Origin: Acholoe squamosa
Lineage: Eukaryota; Annelida; Polychaeta; Phyllodocida; Polynoidae
Assembly: GCA_949317995.1 (NCBI GenBank)
Contig: OX439052.1
Coordinates: forward strand, 43,334,599-43,398,598
Reading direction: 5' to 3'
Length of the DNA: 64,000 nucleotides
Below the pieces are notes generated by a model. It was not told where the DNA came from and made no database searches. It was given only the letters and a program-made list of their open reading frames with translations. Position numbers and translations under genes: made by a program. Of the stretch, positions 9,536 through 18,827 are shown piece by piece. Within the stretch, counting starts at the first letter, position 1; every line of letters begins with the position of its first letter.

Positions 9536-9635
9536 TTCTTGTTAGACCCCAAAATTTGCTCAGAAATAAGGGGTGGGACCCCTCCTTTTAGATCCCCCCC
9601 TTCTTTTAAAAATCCTAGATCCGCTACAATAAAAG
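9536..9635 (-). mobile_element. MITE of the CAGTGGCGGAT family, truncated copy
   Basis: Reverse complement reads GTAGCGGATCTAGGATTTTT with the family's GGAGGGG and GAGCAAATTTTGGGG blocks. One end only. Confidence 0.55.
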
Positions 9636-9655
9636 TACCAAAGACTTGATTCATA

Positions 9656-9875
9656 CGCTGTAAAAGAATGTCGTTGAAATAATGGGGCAATGCTCTCAAA
9701 GTTTCCAGAGATCCATTGTTGTTTTAATGGAGATTGCTTGTATAATTATATTTGTGTACCACCGTACCGGGGGCTTCTTGTAAAAACTCCACTGGTTCAG
9801 TGCTATACAATTGCAGTGGTCCTTTGTTTTAAAAGGATCCCTGATAGATTCAACAGTTATATTCAACACGTATAG
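9656..9875 (-). mobile_element. MITE-220 family (CACTGTAAA ends), copy 1
   Basis: In reverse complement it carries the family landmarks GTTGAATCTATCAGGGATCC, ACCACTGCAATTGT and CAATGGATCTCTGG. Family members are about 220 bp, end in CACTGTAAAAAATAAC-like sequence on both sides, and recur at 19.2, 26.6, 39.3, 46.8 (nested pair), 47.4 and 50.2 kb. Confidence 0.7.
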
Positions 9876-10025
9876 AACATGTTTTGAGCATCACATGGCA
9901 ATTAAAGGGTTAATCTTCCTACAGATTTAGGCGGGTGTCATACCTCAAGGGTTAATTCTAACCAACCCCATTGAACTCTAGTGGTGCACTCACGGTTCGT
10001 ACTTAAGATTAGTTTGAAAACGCCC

Positions 10026-10056
10026 ACAAAAATCGATAACCATTATCGATTTTTGT
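10026..10056. repeat. Perfect 14-bp inverted repeat with 3-nt centre
   Basis: ACAAAAATCGATAA, CCA, then TTATCGATTTTTGT. The arms contain ATCGATAA, close to the DRE-like TATCGATA word. It could be a cruciform or a factor site; nothing else supports a function. Confidence 0.8.
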
Positions 10057-10413
10057 TTCCTCTTGGCGTTCCCAAATGGAGGCGTCTCCCTTCACAATTA
10101 GGCCATAGGAACGCTGGACACTATTCACAGACATTTAGATTTCATTGACATTGTTCTTTCTAACGCCACCAGGGGGAAGGAGGGAAGTCAGACGCGTCTC
10201 AGTCCCAGCCTCGTTCTGGGCTGTTAATTTGAAAAGAGGAAATTGGTTGGTCAAAAATAAAAGAGAATATTGAAAGGAAGTTTTTTTTTTGTTTGGTTCT
10301 TTTTAAGGGGCTATTGTTCATAAGACACGAATGGGTTTTGTGAGAAGAAGATGATCACGGAGCGTATTGAGAGGGCGAAGGGGTGGCTGGGTGTAGGGTG
10401 TGTTTAAAACCAT
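10057..10413. other. No gene or repeat recognised
   Basis: Unique-looking sequence. A short poly-T precedes TTTTTTTTTGTTTGG near 10280. Confidence 0.4.
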
Positions 10414-10800
10414 TTAACCATTTAAGGGTCACTGATGCAGGAGTGCATAATTGGTCGTCATGATGCTCCAATGAAGTGCTGGCGAGCAGTCTTGCCAACA
10501 CTTCATTGATGCATCATGATGACCAATGGGCATGATGCAATAATGCATCAGTGGCCCCTTAAGGGGTCAACGGTTTATAGCCAATTAATCAAGCCTTCAC
10601 TGCCTTATTCACTGAGGCACTCTGACACCATTGATAGCTGAAGTGAGGAATGGAAAAAGTTGTGTAAAAGAATAGTATATATTCACTAATCATTCATTCA
10701 TTCCTTCTGGCTGCCTGGTGCATAGTTATAGCACTATCAAGTAAATCGCCAAGAGATCATACCATTTAAATATATCATGCTGGTCATACGAGATTGATTC
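10414..10800 (+). repeat. Third, partial copy of the 28.4/43.9-kb duplicated segment
   Basis: Begins as a palTTAA element (10414-10570). It continues into the non-palTTAA flank GGTTTATAGCCAATTAATC, CACTGCCTTATTCACTGAGG and CTGAAGTGAGGAATGGAAAA. These words match 28985-29265 on the plus strand and 44580-44850 on the minus strand. A retroposon insertion at 10809 cuts it off. Confidence 0.8.
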
Positions 10801-10808
10801 ATTGGTGC

Positions 10809-10987
10809 GGGCTTCCCTAGCCCACTTAAAAGGGTCTATGTCTCCTCTTTCCTATCCCCTCAGGATGTGTGTGGTGCACATATGCGCGGGCACTGACACA
10901 TTCCTCTGTTAAATTATCAACCAGTGAAGCACGGGATAGCCACTTAGTGCCGCTAAAGTGCTGTAAAACACAAATCAATCAATCAAT
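10809..10987 (+). mobile_element. SINE-like retroposon, type B tail, with 13-14-bp target duplication
   Basis: The first ~105 bp match the type A element (GGGCTTCCCTAGCCCACTTA, GTGGTGCACATATGCGCGGG, GACACATTCCTCTGT). The remainder is different: ATCAACCAGTGAAGCACGGG, GCCGCTAAAGTGCTGTAAAA, ending (AATC)n. Flanks GATTCATTGGTGC at 10796-10808 and 10988-11000 are identical. The clean duplication shows that head and type B tail moved as one unit. Confidence 0.85.
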
Positions 10988-11248
10988 GATTCATTGGTGC
11001 ATCATGATGACCAATGGGCATGGTACATTAATCGTGCATCATGAACACTGCACAGCATGATGCACCAATGTAGTCCTTGTGAGTCTGCTCACTTCATTGG
11101 TGCATCTCCTGCTGACTTTCTGGAAGTGTCTCTAATTTGCAGCATCAGAATGGTGCATCCGTGAATGCAGCCTTGGCGAGTTACTCACCAGGACTGCATT
11201 CATGCAGTATAAGAACCAAAGAGCTTGATGCATTAAAGCACTCCCAGC
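10988..11248 (+). repeat. palTTAA-derived fragments
   Basis: TGCATCATGATGACCAATGG, a module B remnant (11060-11106), then a module D hairpin GAATGCAGCCTTGGCGAG...CCAGGACTGCATTC at about 11165-11210. Confidence 0.65.
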
Positions 11249-11317
11249 CTTTTAAAGGCTAAAAGATTATTTTTACCCTGTGCCCAGCAACACAGGCTGA
11301 AACAACATAGAATACTA

Positions 11318-11458
11318 GGCTGTGTAGCCCTGGCGAGTTATTCATCAGGGCTACATTCATGCATCCTTTTTGAACCTAAGGGGTTGATACACTACTTGAA
11401 GGTCGGCATGATGCACTAATGAAGTACAGACTCTGGAGCATTTGATCAGTACATCGTG
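11318..11458 (+). repeat. palTTAA fragment with module D hairpin
   Basis: GTAGCCCTGGCGAGTTATTC pairs with CATCAGGGCTACATTCATGC; module C remnants and GGTCGGCATGATGCACTAAT follow. Confidence 0.65.
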
Positions 11459-11513
11459 ACCACCTTTAGTAGCATACTATAGACCCATGTAGTGAAAAGT
11501 ACTACCGTAAACC

Positions 11514-12268
11514 CCATGTACAAGCTGCACCCATGTACAAGCTGCACCCATGTACAAGCTGCACCCATGTACAAGCTGCACCCATGTACAAGCTGCACCC
11601 ATGTACAAGCTGCACCCATGTACAAGCTGCACCCATGTACAACCTGCACCCATGTACAACCTGCACCCATGTACAACCTGCACCCATGTACAAGCTGCAC
11701 CCATGTACAAGCTGCACCCATGTACAAGCTGCATCCATGTACAAGCTGCATCCATGTACAAGCTGCATCCATGTATAAGCTGCACCTGTGTACAAGCTGC
11801 ACCTGTGTACAAGCTGCACCCGTGTATAAGCTGCACCTGTGTACAAGCTGCACCCGTGTACAAGCTGCACCTGTGTATAAGCTGCACCCGTGTATAAGCT
11901 GCACCTGTGTACAAGCTGCACCCGTGTACAAGCTGCACCTGTGTATAAGCTGCACCCGTGTATAAGCTGTACCCGTGTACAACCTGCACCCATGTACAAC
12001 CTGCACCTGTGTATAAGCTGCACCCGTGTATAAGCTGCACCCATGTATAAGCTGCAGCCGTGTTCAAGCTGCACCCGTGTACAAGCTGCACCTGTGTACA
12101 AGCTGCACCCGTGTACAAGCTGCACCCGTGTACAAGCTGCACCCGTGTACAAGCTGCACCCATGTACAAGCTGCACCCGTGTACAAGCCACACCCGTGTA
12201 CAAGCCACACCCGTGTACAAGCCGCACCCACGTATAAGCTGCACCCATGTACAAGCTGCACCCATGAA
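11514..12268 (+). repeat. 17-bp minisatellite, about 44 units
   Basis: The unit is CTGCACCCATGTACAAG with blocks of variants (CTGTGTACAAG, CCGTGTATAAG, ATCCATG). Because 17 is not a multiple of three and the unit lacks stops in most frames, both strands show long overlapping open frames (up to 262 codons) that are artefacts. The unit resembles the TATAAGCTGCACC motif of the flanking AAGCCGCACC family, suggesting the array grew from that repeat. Confidence 0.9.
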
Positions 12269-12462
12269 TCAGCCGCACCCTGACTTTGGGAGAATGCTAC
12301 AACCTGCATTAGGGGTCTGAAATGATGCCCACTCCTTAGTAAAGTCTATATAAGTTAAAACCCTGCATGTAAGCCGCACCCTGAACTGCTCGAGGTGATA
12401 TAAGCCGCACAAGGGGTCAGAAAAGGTCTGTAAGCCGCGACTCATATGCGAGGTCTACGTTA
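12269..12462 (+). repeat. AAGCCGCACCCTGA repeat family copy
   Basis: Repeats of TAAGCCGCAC (near 12372, 12402 and 12432) with GGGGTCTGAAATG and GGGGTCAGAAAAGG. Directly continues the 17-bp array and probably seeded it. Confidence 0.6.
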
Positions 12463-13439
12463 GTGTAGTATTTTGAGTTTTCCTCAGAGGCTGTTGTCCA
12501 GGGGTGTGGGCGTGAGGTCTGGCCTGGGGAGGTTCCCAAACAAATACCTTCACACTCTCCACTGAATTAGTAAAAAGTGATCAACATTGTTTGTCAGCAC
12601 TGCTCAGATTGGAATTCTGCCCTAGTCAAAAATAGTTTTCTTGTTTTCATAACAAACTAATTGCTATATTTTGAGAAAGAATTAGCTATTGGTGCTGACT
12701 TAAAACATTCTGTGTTGTACATTGAAAATCTACTTGTTTCTAGAAAAATCTAAACACAAGCTCCAGTACAGAATGTTTATAAATGTTCCTAAAACTAAAT
12801 CAATTGAACGTTTTATCTGCCGGTAGAGAAGGGTTTACTTGAAATGAGAAAAAGGAAATTATGACAATAATAAATTATTTTACACTGTGCAGTGATTCCA
12901 GCTGTTTTGGCTTTTTGGTATATAATGTGGGGACTAGCTTTGCATTGATTTCCTGTCTTTTTTATGACCTTTTGGTTGGGGGCATGTCAATCTCTGAACT
13001 AACAACTCATTTGTACTTGACCCTTACCTTGTTACACTGGAGCCCTGAGCTATACTTTGGGCTCCTGTGGTACATTACCACTGGCAAACGCTATATTTCT
13101 GGTCTGCACTATGCTAAAGTGACATAATGTGTGACAGGATTGTCTCTCTAATTCTCAGAGATTCCTTCTCTATAAAATGCAGGCTTTTTATAGGTTAATT
13201 TCAACATAATTTATGTAGGCCAATGTTTGAGGGACATATTTTGTCTTACAAAAGGTAAATGATGACTGTACCTATTGGGGTTCACTTTATATCACCCTAT
13301 TCAAGTCTGTTTGGGTCATATCCGGCATCAGGTCACTGAACTTGAAATGGAAAGACAAAATATGGAAGCTGAATATATTGATAAAGGAGACATTACCATG
13401 TAAAGTCACATGTATACATTACAAATGCTAATAACAAAG
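12463..13439. other. Unique-looking 1-kb segment, no gene recognised
   Basis: No family resemblance to the rest of the window. It holds a 10-bp inverted pair AAACATTCTG (12703-12712) / CAGAATGTTT (12769-12778). An 88-codon frame at 12861-13127 (+) encodes a hydrophobic peptide with no recognisable motif; I treat it as chance. Confidence 0.4.
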
Positions 13440-13459
13440 TCACCTTGTGGATACACACG

Positions 13460-13720
13460 TTCCTCTTTACCGCATTTCCGGTCGGGATTTTCAAAGATGG
13501 CCACCGGCATGTTTATAGATGGTGGCAGCCATATTTGTCTAAGGTCGGACCAACCATCCCACAATTCCCTCCTCAGTCAATAAACATGTTGTACGCATGC
13601 GCTCAACCCCAAACCGATTTCCTTTGTCCAGCCTGATTAATATTCATGACATCTCCTGTCGTGGAGGGAAGAAAGAGAATGCTTAAAAAATGGCGTCGAT
13701 AGGAGAAATGAAAAGCAGGG
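13460..13720. promoter_or_regulatory. Possible promoter (YY1-, ETS- and NRF1-like motifs)
   Basis: ATTTCCGGTCGG, AAAGATGGCCACC, GGTGGCAGCCATATTTG, TACGCATGCGCTC and AAAATGGCGTCG cluster in 250 bp. Such motifs typically sit at start sites of housekeeping genes. The only ATG-led frame (13690) is 11 codons. Direction unknown. Confidence 0.25.
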
Positions 13721-13813
13721 AGTAACAGAGATGGTTGTCGTGAAGAGAGGTGGAGTGGGAAAGTATGCAGGCAATAAATAAAGGGGAATCTGTCAGTGTT
13801 ACTATATCTATAA

Positions 13814-14043
13814 TCCTGTAAGGGCTGCTGATGCAGGAGTGCATCATGCCCATTGGTTGTCATGATGCACCAATGAAGTGCTGGAGAGACTGCTCGCCAG
13901 CACTTCATTGGAGCATCATGCCGACCCTCCAGGATTGTTTTTATTTTGCCCCCGCAGGGGCGAGTTACTTGCCAGGGCTGCATCATGACAACCAATGGAT
14001 TGGGCATGATGCAATAATGCATTGTCAGCCTTTAAAGAATTAA
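13814..14043 (+). repeat. palTTAA element, nearly complete
   Basis: CCTGTAAGGGCTGCTGATGC start; perfect module B hairpin with CCAATGAAGTGCTGGAGAG and CTCGCCAGCACTTCATTGG; altered module C; module D half; right end TCAGCCTTTAAAGAA-TTAA (14040-14043). Confidence 0.8.
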
Positions 14044-14296
14044 ATGGGCATCTGTCAGTGAAAGAGGAGACAGAGCAGTAAAGTAGGCATTGATTCCCTC
14101 TCAACCCGCCTGGCCGCCCGGCCGGGAATGCACTCGAAAAATAGCGGCTTCAAAGTGAGCTGTATAAAATAAACAAGACAAAACTTGTCAAATTTAATTT
14201 GGCAGACCTGGCAGCTCTTCATTTTGACAACTTGTATGCCTATGTTAACAACTGTATGGTCTGTTACTCAGGGTTGTCGGGCAGGGCCATCTAAAG

Positions 14297-14554
14297 TTCA
14301 CTGAAAAAAAATTCTTACTCACGTGAGGCTGGAACCAGACTCAGGCAACATCGCTAAAATGAGTATGATTTTGACCCAGCCTGATCCTGGCTGGGGTGAT
14401 ACTCTAGCAGATCCTGAGGCTGATCTTGGGTTGATAATATGGGTTTGCCAGAGTATCATACCAGGATCAGGCTGAGTCTCAAATCATACTCATTTTGGTA
14501 ACATTGCCTGAGTCTGGATCCAGCCTCAAGTAAGTAATACTTTTTTTCAGTGAA
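14297..14554. mobile_element. 258-bp fold-back MITE
   Basis: Perfect terminal 14-mers TTCACTGAAAAAAA (14297) and TTTTTTTCAGTGAA (14541-14554). The inversion continues through most of the element: GAGGCTGGAACCAGACTCAG against CTGAGTCTGGATCCAGCCTC, then AAAATGAGTATGATTTTGA against TCAAATCATACTCATTTT. The transcript or single strand would fold into one long hairpin. Confidence 0.85.
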
Positions 14555-14570
14555 TTGTCAATATGAAGAT

Positions 14571-14588
14571 GTATATATATATATATAG
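14571..14588. repeat. (TA)n microsatellite
   Basis: Short TATATATATA run next to a palTTAA copy. Confidence 0.9.
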
Positions 14589-14607
14589 CAGGGATGACAA
14601 GTTTGAT

Positions 14608-14746
14608 TTAAACCTTTAACAGCAGCTGATGCATGAATGCATCATGCCCATTGGTCGTCATGATGCACAAGTTATGGTGCGATGAGACTGCTCGCCAGCA
14701 TTTCATTGGAGCATCATGAGCATGATGCATTAATGCATCAGGGTTA
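14608..14746 (+). repeat. palTTAA element, shortened
   Basis: Left end TTTAAACCTTTAACAGCAGC, modules A and B, right end ATGCATTAATGCATCAGGG-TTAA. Module C is absent. Confidence 0.75.
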
Positions 14747-15055
14747 ACATGTTTTAACTTGTTTAATTCTATGCTGCTCAATTAGAAGACCCTAGCAACT
14801 CTTATTTTCCAGTGCAGACGCACAAACAGACACCACTGTATGACAGCACCACCATGGGAATAACCACATGTAATGTCACTCGTTTTGGGCCACATTTTTG
14901 CCATCCCCGCTCACACCCTACCACCACAGACATAAGGAGCTGTCATGGTTCTGGCATCTATTCTTGAAGAACTTTATCTATATTCCCAATCACAGGATGG
15001 TTATAATGCCTCTTTACACTTTGGTGTGCCTGTAATATAAGGATTTTCTAAATAA
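14747..15055. other. No gene or repeat recognised
   Basis: Ordinary composition, no inverted repeats seen. Confidence 0.4.
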
Positions 15056-15183
15056 AAATATGATGATGATGATGATGGTGATGGTGGTGGCGGCGGCGGC
15101 GGCGACGACGACGACAACAACGTCAATAGTAATAATAATAACAATAACAACAACAACAATAATAATAATGATAATAATAGATT
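15056..15183. repeat. Compound trinucleotide microsatellite
   Basis: Successive blocks of GAT, GGT, GGC, GAC, AAC and AAT triplets. A minus-strand poly-leucine frame here is a by-product. Confidence 0.9.
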
Positions 15184-15215
15184 TATCATTATATTGAATA
15201 TACCTTGCTAATTAG

Positions 15216-15260
15216 CTCTTTAATGGCTCTGTCAAAGGGCATGATGCACTCCTGTATGAT
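15216..15260 (+). repeat. palTTAA terminal fragment
   Basis: CTTTAATGGCTCTGTCAAAG followed by GGCATGATGCACTCCTGTA. Both ends joined with the middle deleted. Confidence 0.5.
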
Positions 15261-15929
15261 TAAATTCTGAAATCTGCTTGAATTGCTTCAAGGTAGACAT
15301 TTCCCCCTTTGTTTTGAAGGGCATGAATTGAAGACCACCACATAGAAAACAGTTTAATATTTGAAGCAACTCCAGTATACAATTCTATAGATTTCCTTAA
15401 GAAAAACGTTATCAACAACTTCTCTGAAAAGTCACTCTTTCTTGCAGTCTTGATCTATAGTTGTCCAGCGTCCTCTATAAACCTTGCCTCATACACTGGG
15501 TTTTGCCCTAATTTAGTCTTCTCTAGCTATTGTGTGAAAGGGCATTGTCTAATCTAGTTCCCCCTTGCCATTGTCTAAAACAGCAGGGTCTAATTTGGTT
15601 TCCCATTGCTAATGTTCCTGGGATCAATCAGTGGGGTCAGATTTTCAATGTGACAAGCGGCCTGAATCTGAGGGCCCCTTGTAACATTCACAAAGAGCCC
15701 CAGAGGATCAGCCTCTGCCACCAGGACTACTTTCTCCCCTGAGACTATTTTGTGTGGGTGGTGGAGTGATATCTAAATCGGCCATCGGCTGAGCTGGTTC
15801 CCGCGGGTGGGAGGCTTCAGAGTGAGCGGGAGCCGGGTACCAGTGAAGTGTGCGATGAAGGGTGGTATGAGCTATAGTGTGTTTGTACCAAGTAGGCAGG
15901 CAGCGTAGGCAATTCGCTGGTACCGTGCA
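15261..15929. other. No gene recognised
   Basis: Unique-looking. A 70-codon frame at 15530 (+) has no recognisable features. Confidence 0.4.
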
Positions 15930-16070
15930 CAATGGCAGATCCAGGATTTAAAAAGGAGGGGACACGGCCCAAAAGGAGGGGGCGCACTCCCTATTTTTGA
16001 GCAAATTTTGGGGAACAAAATATGTCATTAAGTACTTAAGCCCCCCCCCCCGCCTCTAAATCCGCCACTG
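15930..16070 (-). mobile_element. MITE of the CAGTGGCGGAT family, complete
   Basis: CAATGGCAGATCCAGGATTT at the left and CTAAATCCGCCACTG at the right, with the family's GGCCCAAAAGGAGGGGG and GAGCAAATTTTGGGG blocks. Oriented opposite to the 54.1-kb copy. Confidence 0.75.
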
Positions 16071-16147
16071 CTTTAGGCATATGCCCACAGGCCATTTCTG
16101 ATGACATTTTCCAAGATCCTGGAGAAAAGTTGACTACATTTAAATTT

Positions 16148-16255
16148 CAGTGGCGTATCCAGGATTTTGAAAAGGAGGGGCGCGGCCCAAAACGAGGGGC
16201 CACATCCACTTCAATTTTTTGGGTTGAAAATATGCAATTAAACTTTTAAGTACTA
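16148..16255 (-). mobile_element. MITE of the CAGTGGCGGAT family, truncated
   Basis: CAGTGGCGTATCCAGGATTT start, GGCGCGGCCCAAAACGAGG, then decays after AAACTTTTAAGTACT. The second terminus is missing. Confidence 0.65.
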
Positions 16256-17110
16256 GAAAAAGGAGAACCTGGCGCTTAAACAGGTCACTACGGTAATACA
16301 GAAAGGTCGGCAGCCAAGGTAGGAAAAGGGAGTTATAAAATACACGTATAGGCCTCTCTCATGTTGTTCTGTGGGTGAATCCATTGCTGGTGCTGGTACT
16401 GGTGAGATAAGGACTGATAACCGGCAACCTGCTATTGTAAGGACAGAAAGGAGACCTCTTTGATGCAGAGTATGGCATCACAGGGGAGCAGATGGAGCCC
16501 AGTATTAACTGTACTGCACTGACCGTCTGCAAATAGATGGCGCTTACAAGTGTCCTTGGACCCTGTTGTCACATTTCCTTTCATTACTAGCACTATATAG
16601 TCCCATAGAGTTGCCCTACATTATATAAGGCTTTTTTACACTTTACATTTACAATTACAAACATGTCGTGTAGCACCCTCTATACTCAAACAATGCAGCA
16701 GCTGATGTACCTGGTCTCTTGTGACGTCATACCCGGCATCAGAGAGCTCTCCCTCCTGCCTTACAATAGCAGATTTGACTGAATATTTCTTTTTATCTAA
16801 TGAAAATACTGCCAAATGAAGTCATCATAAGAATAGGCTTGTCTTTTCCCTTAATCTAACAGTGAAGAGAGGGAATGATTTCATTGGTCCAAAAATCTGC
16901 CATGGTGGCCGGTATAAACACCGGGTTCTTGAATAAGTGCCATTAGTGAATAAACACTGGGGTGCAGGAACATTGGAATCGAAACATGCATTAATTCAGT
17001 ATGAATAATTGCAATTTGAACAATCGAAGCATTAAACGATTATCCATCCATCCTTTTCTTTCCATTCAGATTTTCTGAAGAACAAAGAAAAATATTTGAT
17101 CTTCTTAATC
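16256..17110. other. Mostly unique sequence
   Basis: A short F2-like patch (GCTGGTACTGGTGAGATAAG, ACTGATAACCGGCAACCTGC) lies at 16389-16435, and a CRE TGACGTCA near 16722. No coding signal recognised. Confidence 0.4.
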
Positions 17111-17119
17111 CTAACAACA

Positions 17120-17290
17120 CTCCTACCTCTATACGTTGCCGCCATGATTGGTTAGTGCAGGTCACGTGATGATATGCCCCACACCTCTAACTTCCGGTCG
17201 GAGTTTGATTGGGGTCAGAGGTCCAAGGCCTACCACCTGACACATGTCACATGACCAGAGGAACGCTGACTGGACGCCAGCTGCAATCTG
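17120..17290. promoter_or_regulatory. Possible promoter with CCAAT + CACGTG composite
   Basis: Inverted CCAAT (ATTGG 17147-17151) lies nine bases from GTCACGTGAT (17161-17170). An ACTTCCGGTCGG ETS-like site and GGGTCAGAGGTCC, a direct-repeat nuclear-receptor-like site, follow. The same CCAAT/CACGTG pair recurs at 26.44 and 46.62 kb with nearly identical spacing. Confidence 0.3.
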
Positions 17291-17306
17291 TCTGTGCGTC
17301 CCTCTG

Positions 17307-17595
17307 GCCCTTTAAAGGCCGCTAATGCAGGAGTGCATCATGCTAATTGGTCGTCATGATGCACTCATTACCAACATTGAGGCATCAATGATGATGCTCT
17401 GGGGGCTGGGGGTGTATTAAAGCCGCATGACGCTCAAATCATGCCGACCCTCCAGGAGTTTATGTATCAACCCTGGAGGGTCGGCATGACGCTCCGATGA
17501 AGTGCTGGCGAGTACTCTAGCCAGCACTTCATTGGTGCATCATGCTAACCAATGGACATGATGCATTAATGCATCAGTGGGCATTAAAGGGTTAA
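17307..17595 (+). repeat. palTTAA element, near full length
   Basis: CCCTTTAAAGGCCGCTAATG start. Module C hairpin at about 17441-17489 is almost perfect (CATGCCGACCCTCCAGG / CCTGGAGGGTCGGCATG). Module B hairpin at 17498-17540. Right end CATCAGTGGGCATTAAAGGG-TTAA (17592-17595). Confidence 0.85.
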
Positions 17596-18170
17596 AGATT
17601 GGTGCTTTAATGCATCATGTCCATTTGTCCTGGTGAGTTACTCAGCGGTTCTGGTGAGTTACTCAGCGGTTCTGGTGAGTAACTCAGCGGTTCTGGTGAG
17701 TAACTCAGCGGTTCTGGTGAGTAACTCAGCGGTTCTGGTGAGTAACTCAGCGGTTCTGGTGAGTAACTCAGCGGTTCTGGTGAGTAACTCAGCGGTTCTG
17801 GTGAGTAACTCAGCGGTTCTGGTGAGTAACTCAGCGGTTCTGGTGAGTAACTCAGCGGTTCTGGTGAGTAACTCAGCGGTTCTGGTGAGTAACTCAGCGG
17901 TTCTGGTGAGTAACTCAGCGGTTCTGGTGAGTAACTCAGCTGTTCTGGTGAGTTACTCAGCGGTTCTGGTGAGTAACTCAGCGGTTCTGGTGAGTTACTC
18001 AGCGGTTCTGGTGAGTTACTCAGCGGTTCTGCATCATGCTGAGCCTACAGAGTCAATTGCACCTACTCAGCATGATGCTCCAATGAAGTATTGATGAGCA
18101 GACTCACCAGCACTTCATTGGTGCATCATGACAACCACTGTACATGATCCATTAATGCACCTGTACCACT
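17592..18170 (+). repeat. palTTAA element expanded by a 21-bp array
   Basis: Starts at the TTAA shared with the preceding copy. The array at 17631-18030 replaces module D. A module B hairpin (18090-18125) and module A remnant follow. Confidence 0.75.
17631..18030 (+). repeat. 21-bp tandem array (19 units) from module D
   Basis: The unit is GGTTCTGGTGAGTAACTCAGC. The period is a multiple of three, so the plus strand shows a 153-codon frame of seven-residue repeats (SNSAVLV). That is expected from the array and is not evidence of a protein. Confidence 0.95.
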
Positions 18171-18269
18171 CTTATGCTTCTCACCCTATATATATATAGA
18201 AGTCCTGAACAATTACTACATGTACTGATACAGTTCTAGTGGTGTACACTTGCCGGCGCTGTACTATGC

Positions 18270-18531
18270 TTAACCCTTTAAGGACCTAGATGCATTAATG
18301 CATCTTGCCCATTAGTCGGCATGATACACCAATGAAATGCTGGCAAGACTGCTCGCCAGCCCATAATTGGATCATCATGCCGACCATGCGGGAGTTTATG
18401 TATCGACCCCGTAGGGTCGGCGTGATGCTACAATGAAGTGATAACAAGACTGCTAGCCAGCACTTCATTAGTGCATCATGACGACAAATGGGCATAATGC
18501 ACTCCTGCATCAGTGGCCTTCAAAGGGTTAA
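18270..18531 (+). repeat. palTTAA element, complete reference copy
   Basis: TTAA at 18270-18273 and 18528-18531 enclose CCCTTTAAGGACC and GATGCA at the left, and TGCATCAGTGGCCTTCAAAG plus GG at the right (inverted). Interior in order: module A, module B hairpin, module C hairpin (ACCATGCGGGAGT / ACCCCGTAGGGT), second module B hairpin, inverted module A. TTAA targets and CCCTTT ends fit the piggyBac group (inference). Confidence 0.85.
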
Positions 18532-18562
18532 GAAAAGAGAACCTTAACGCATCATGCATCCT

Positions 18563-18697
18563 TTAACACTTCAAGAGCTGCTGATGCTGGAGTGCATCAT
18601 GCCGTTAGTCGAAATGATGCACCAATCATTTTCGATGAAGTGCTGACCAGTCTGCATTGGAGCATCGTGTCTGCACTAGCCGCCCTTAAAGCGTTAA
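18563..18697 (+). repeat. palTTAA element, short copy
   Basis: TTAA 18563-18566 and TTAA 18694-18697 enclose modules A and B only; ends are ACACTTCAAGAGCTGC and GCCGCCCTTAAAGCG. Confidence 0.8.
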
Positions 18698-18790
18698 GGG
18701 CCCACCAGTGATTAGTTGAACCATGTTGCTATGGTTACTTACCTACAGGTCACGTGTCCCTGTCCCGACATGCCGCGCTGAACAACATGA

Positions 18791-18827
18791 AGGTCAAGGT
18801 CAGGGTCACCGATCAAGGTCAAGGTCA
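18791..18827 (+). promoter_or_regulatory. Cluster of five AGGTCA-type half-sites
   Basis: AGGTCA at 18791, 18797, 18816 and 18822 plus GGGTCA at 18803, arranged as direct repeats without spacing. TCAAGGTCA is the extended half-site bound by monomeric nuclear receptors of the ERR/SF-1 type. It could also be a tiny tandem repeat. Confidence 0.35.

Noticed and set aside
11446-12320. Long overlapping open frames (up to 262 codons) on both strands
   Set aside because: They all lie within the 17-bp tandem array; stop-free repeats force open frames, and no frame is preferred.
13831-14022. Recurring peptides such as MPIGRHDAPMKCWR in many frames
   Set aside because: They are translations of palTTAA modules A and B; they appear on both strands wherever the element lies and carry frameshifts between copies.
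17633-18094. 153-codon frame with seven-residue SNSAVLV repeats
   Set aside because: It is a translation of the 21-bp array inside a palTTAA element; no start context or flanking exon.
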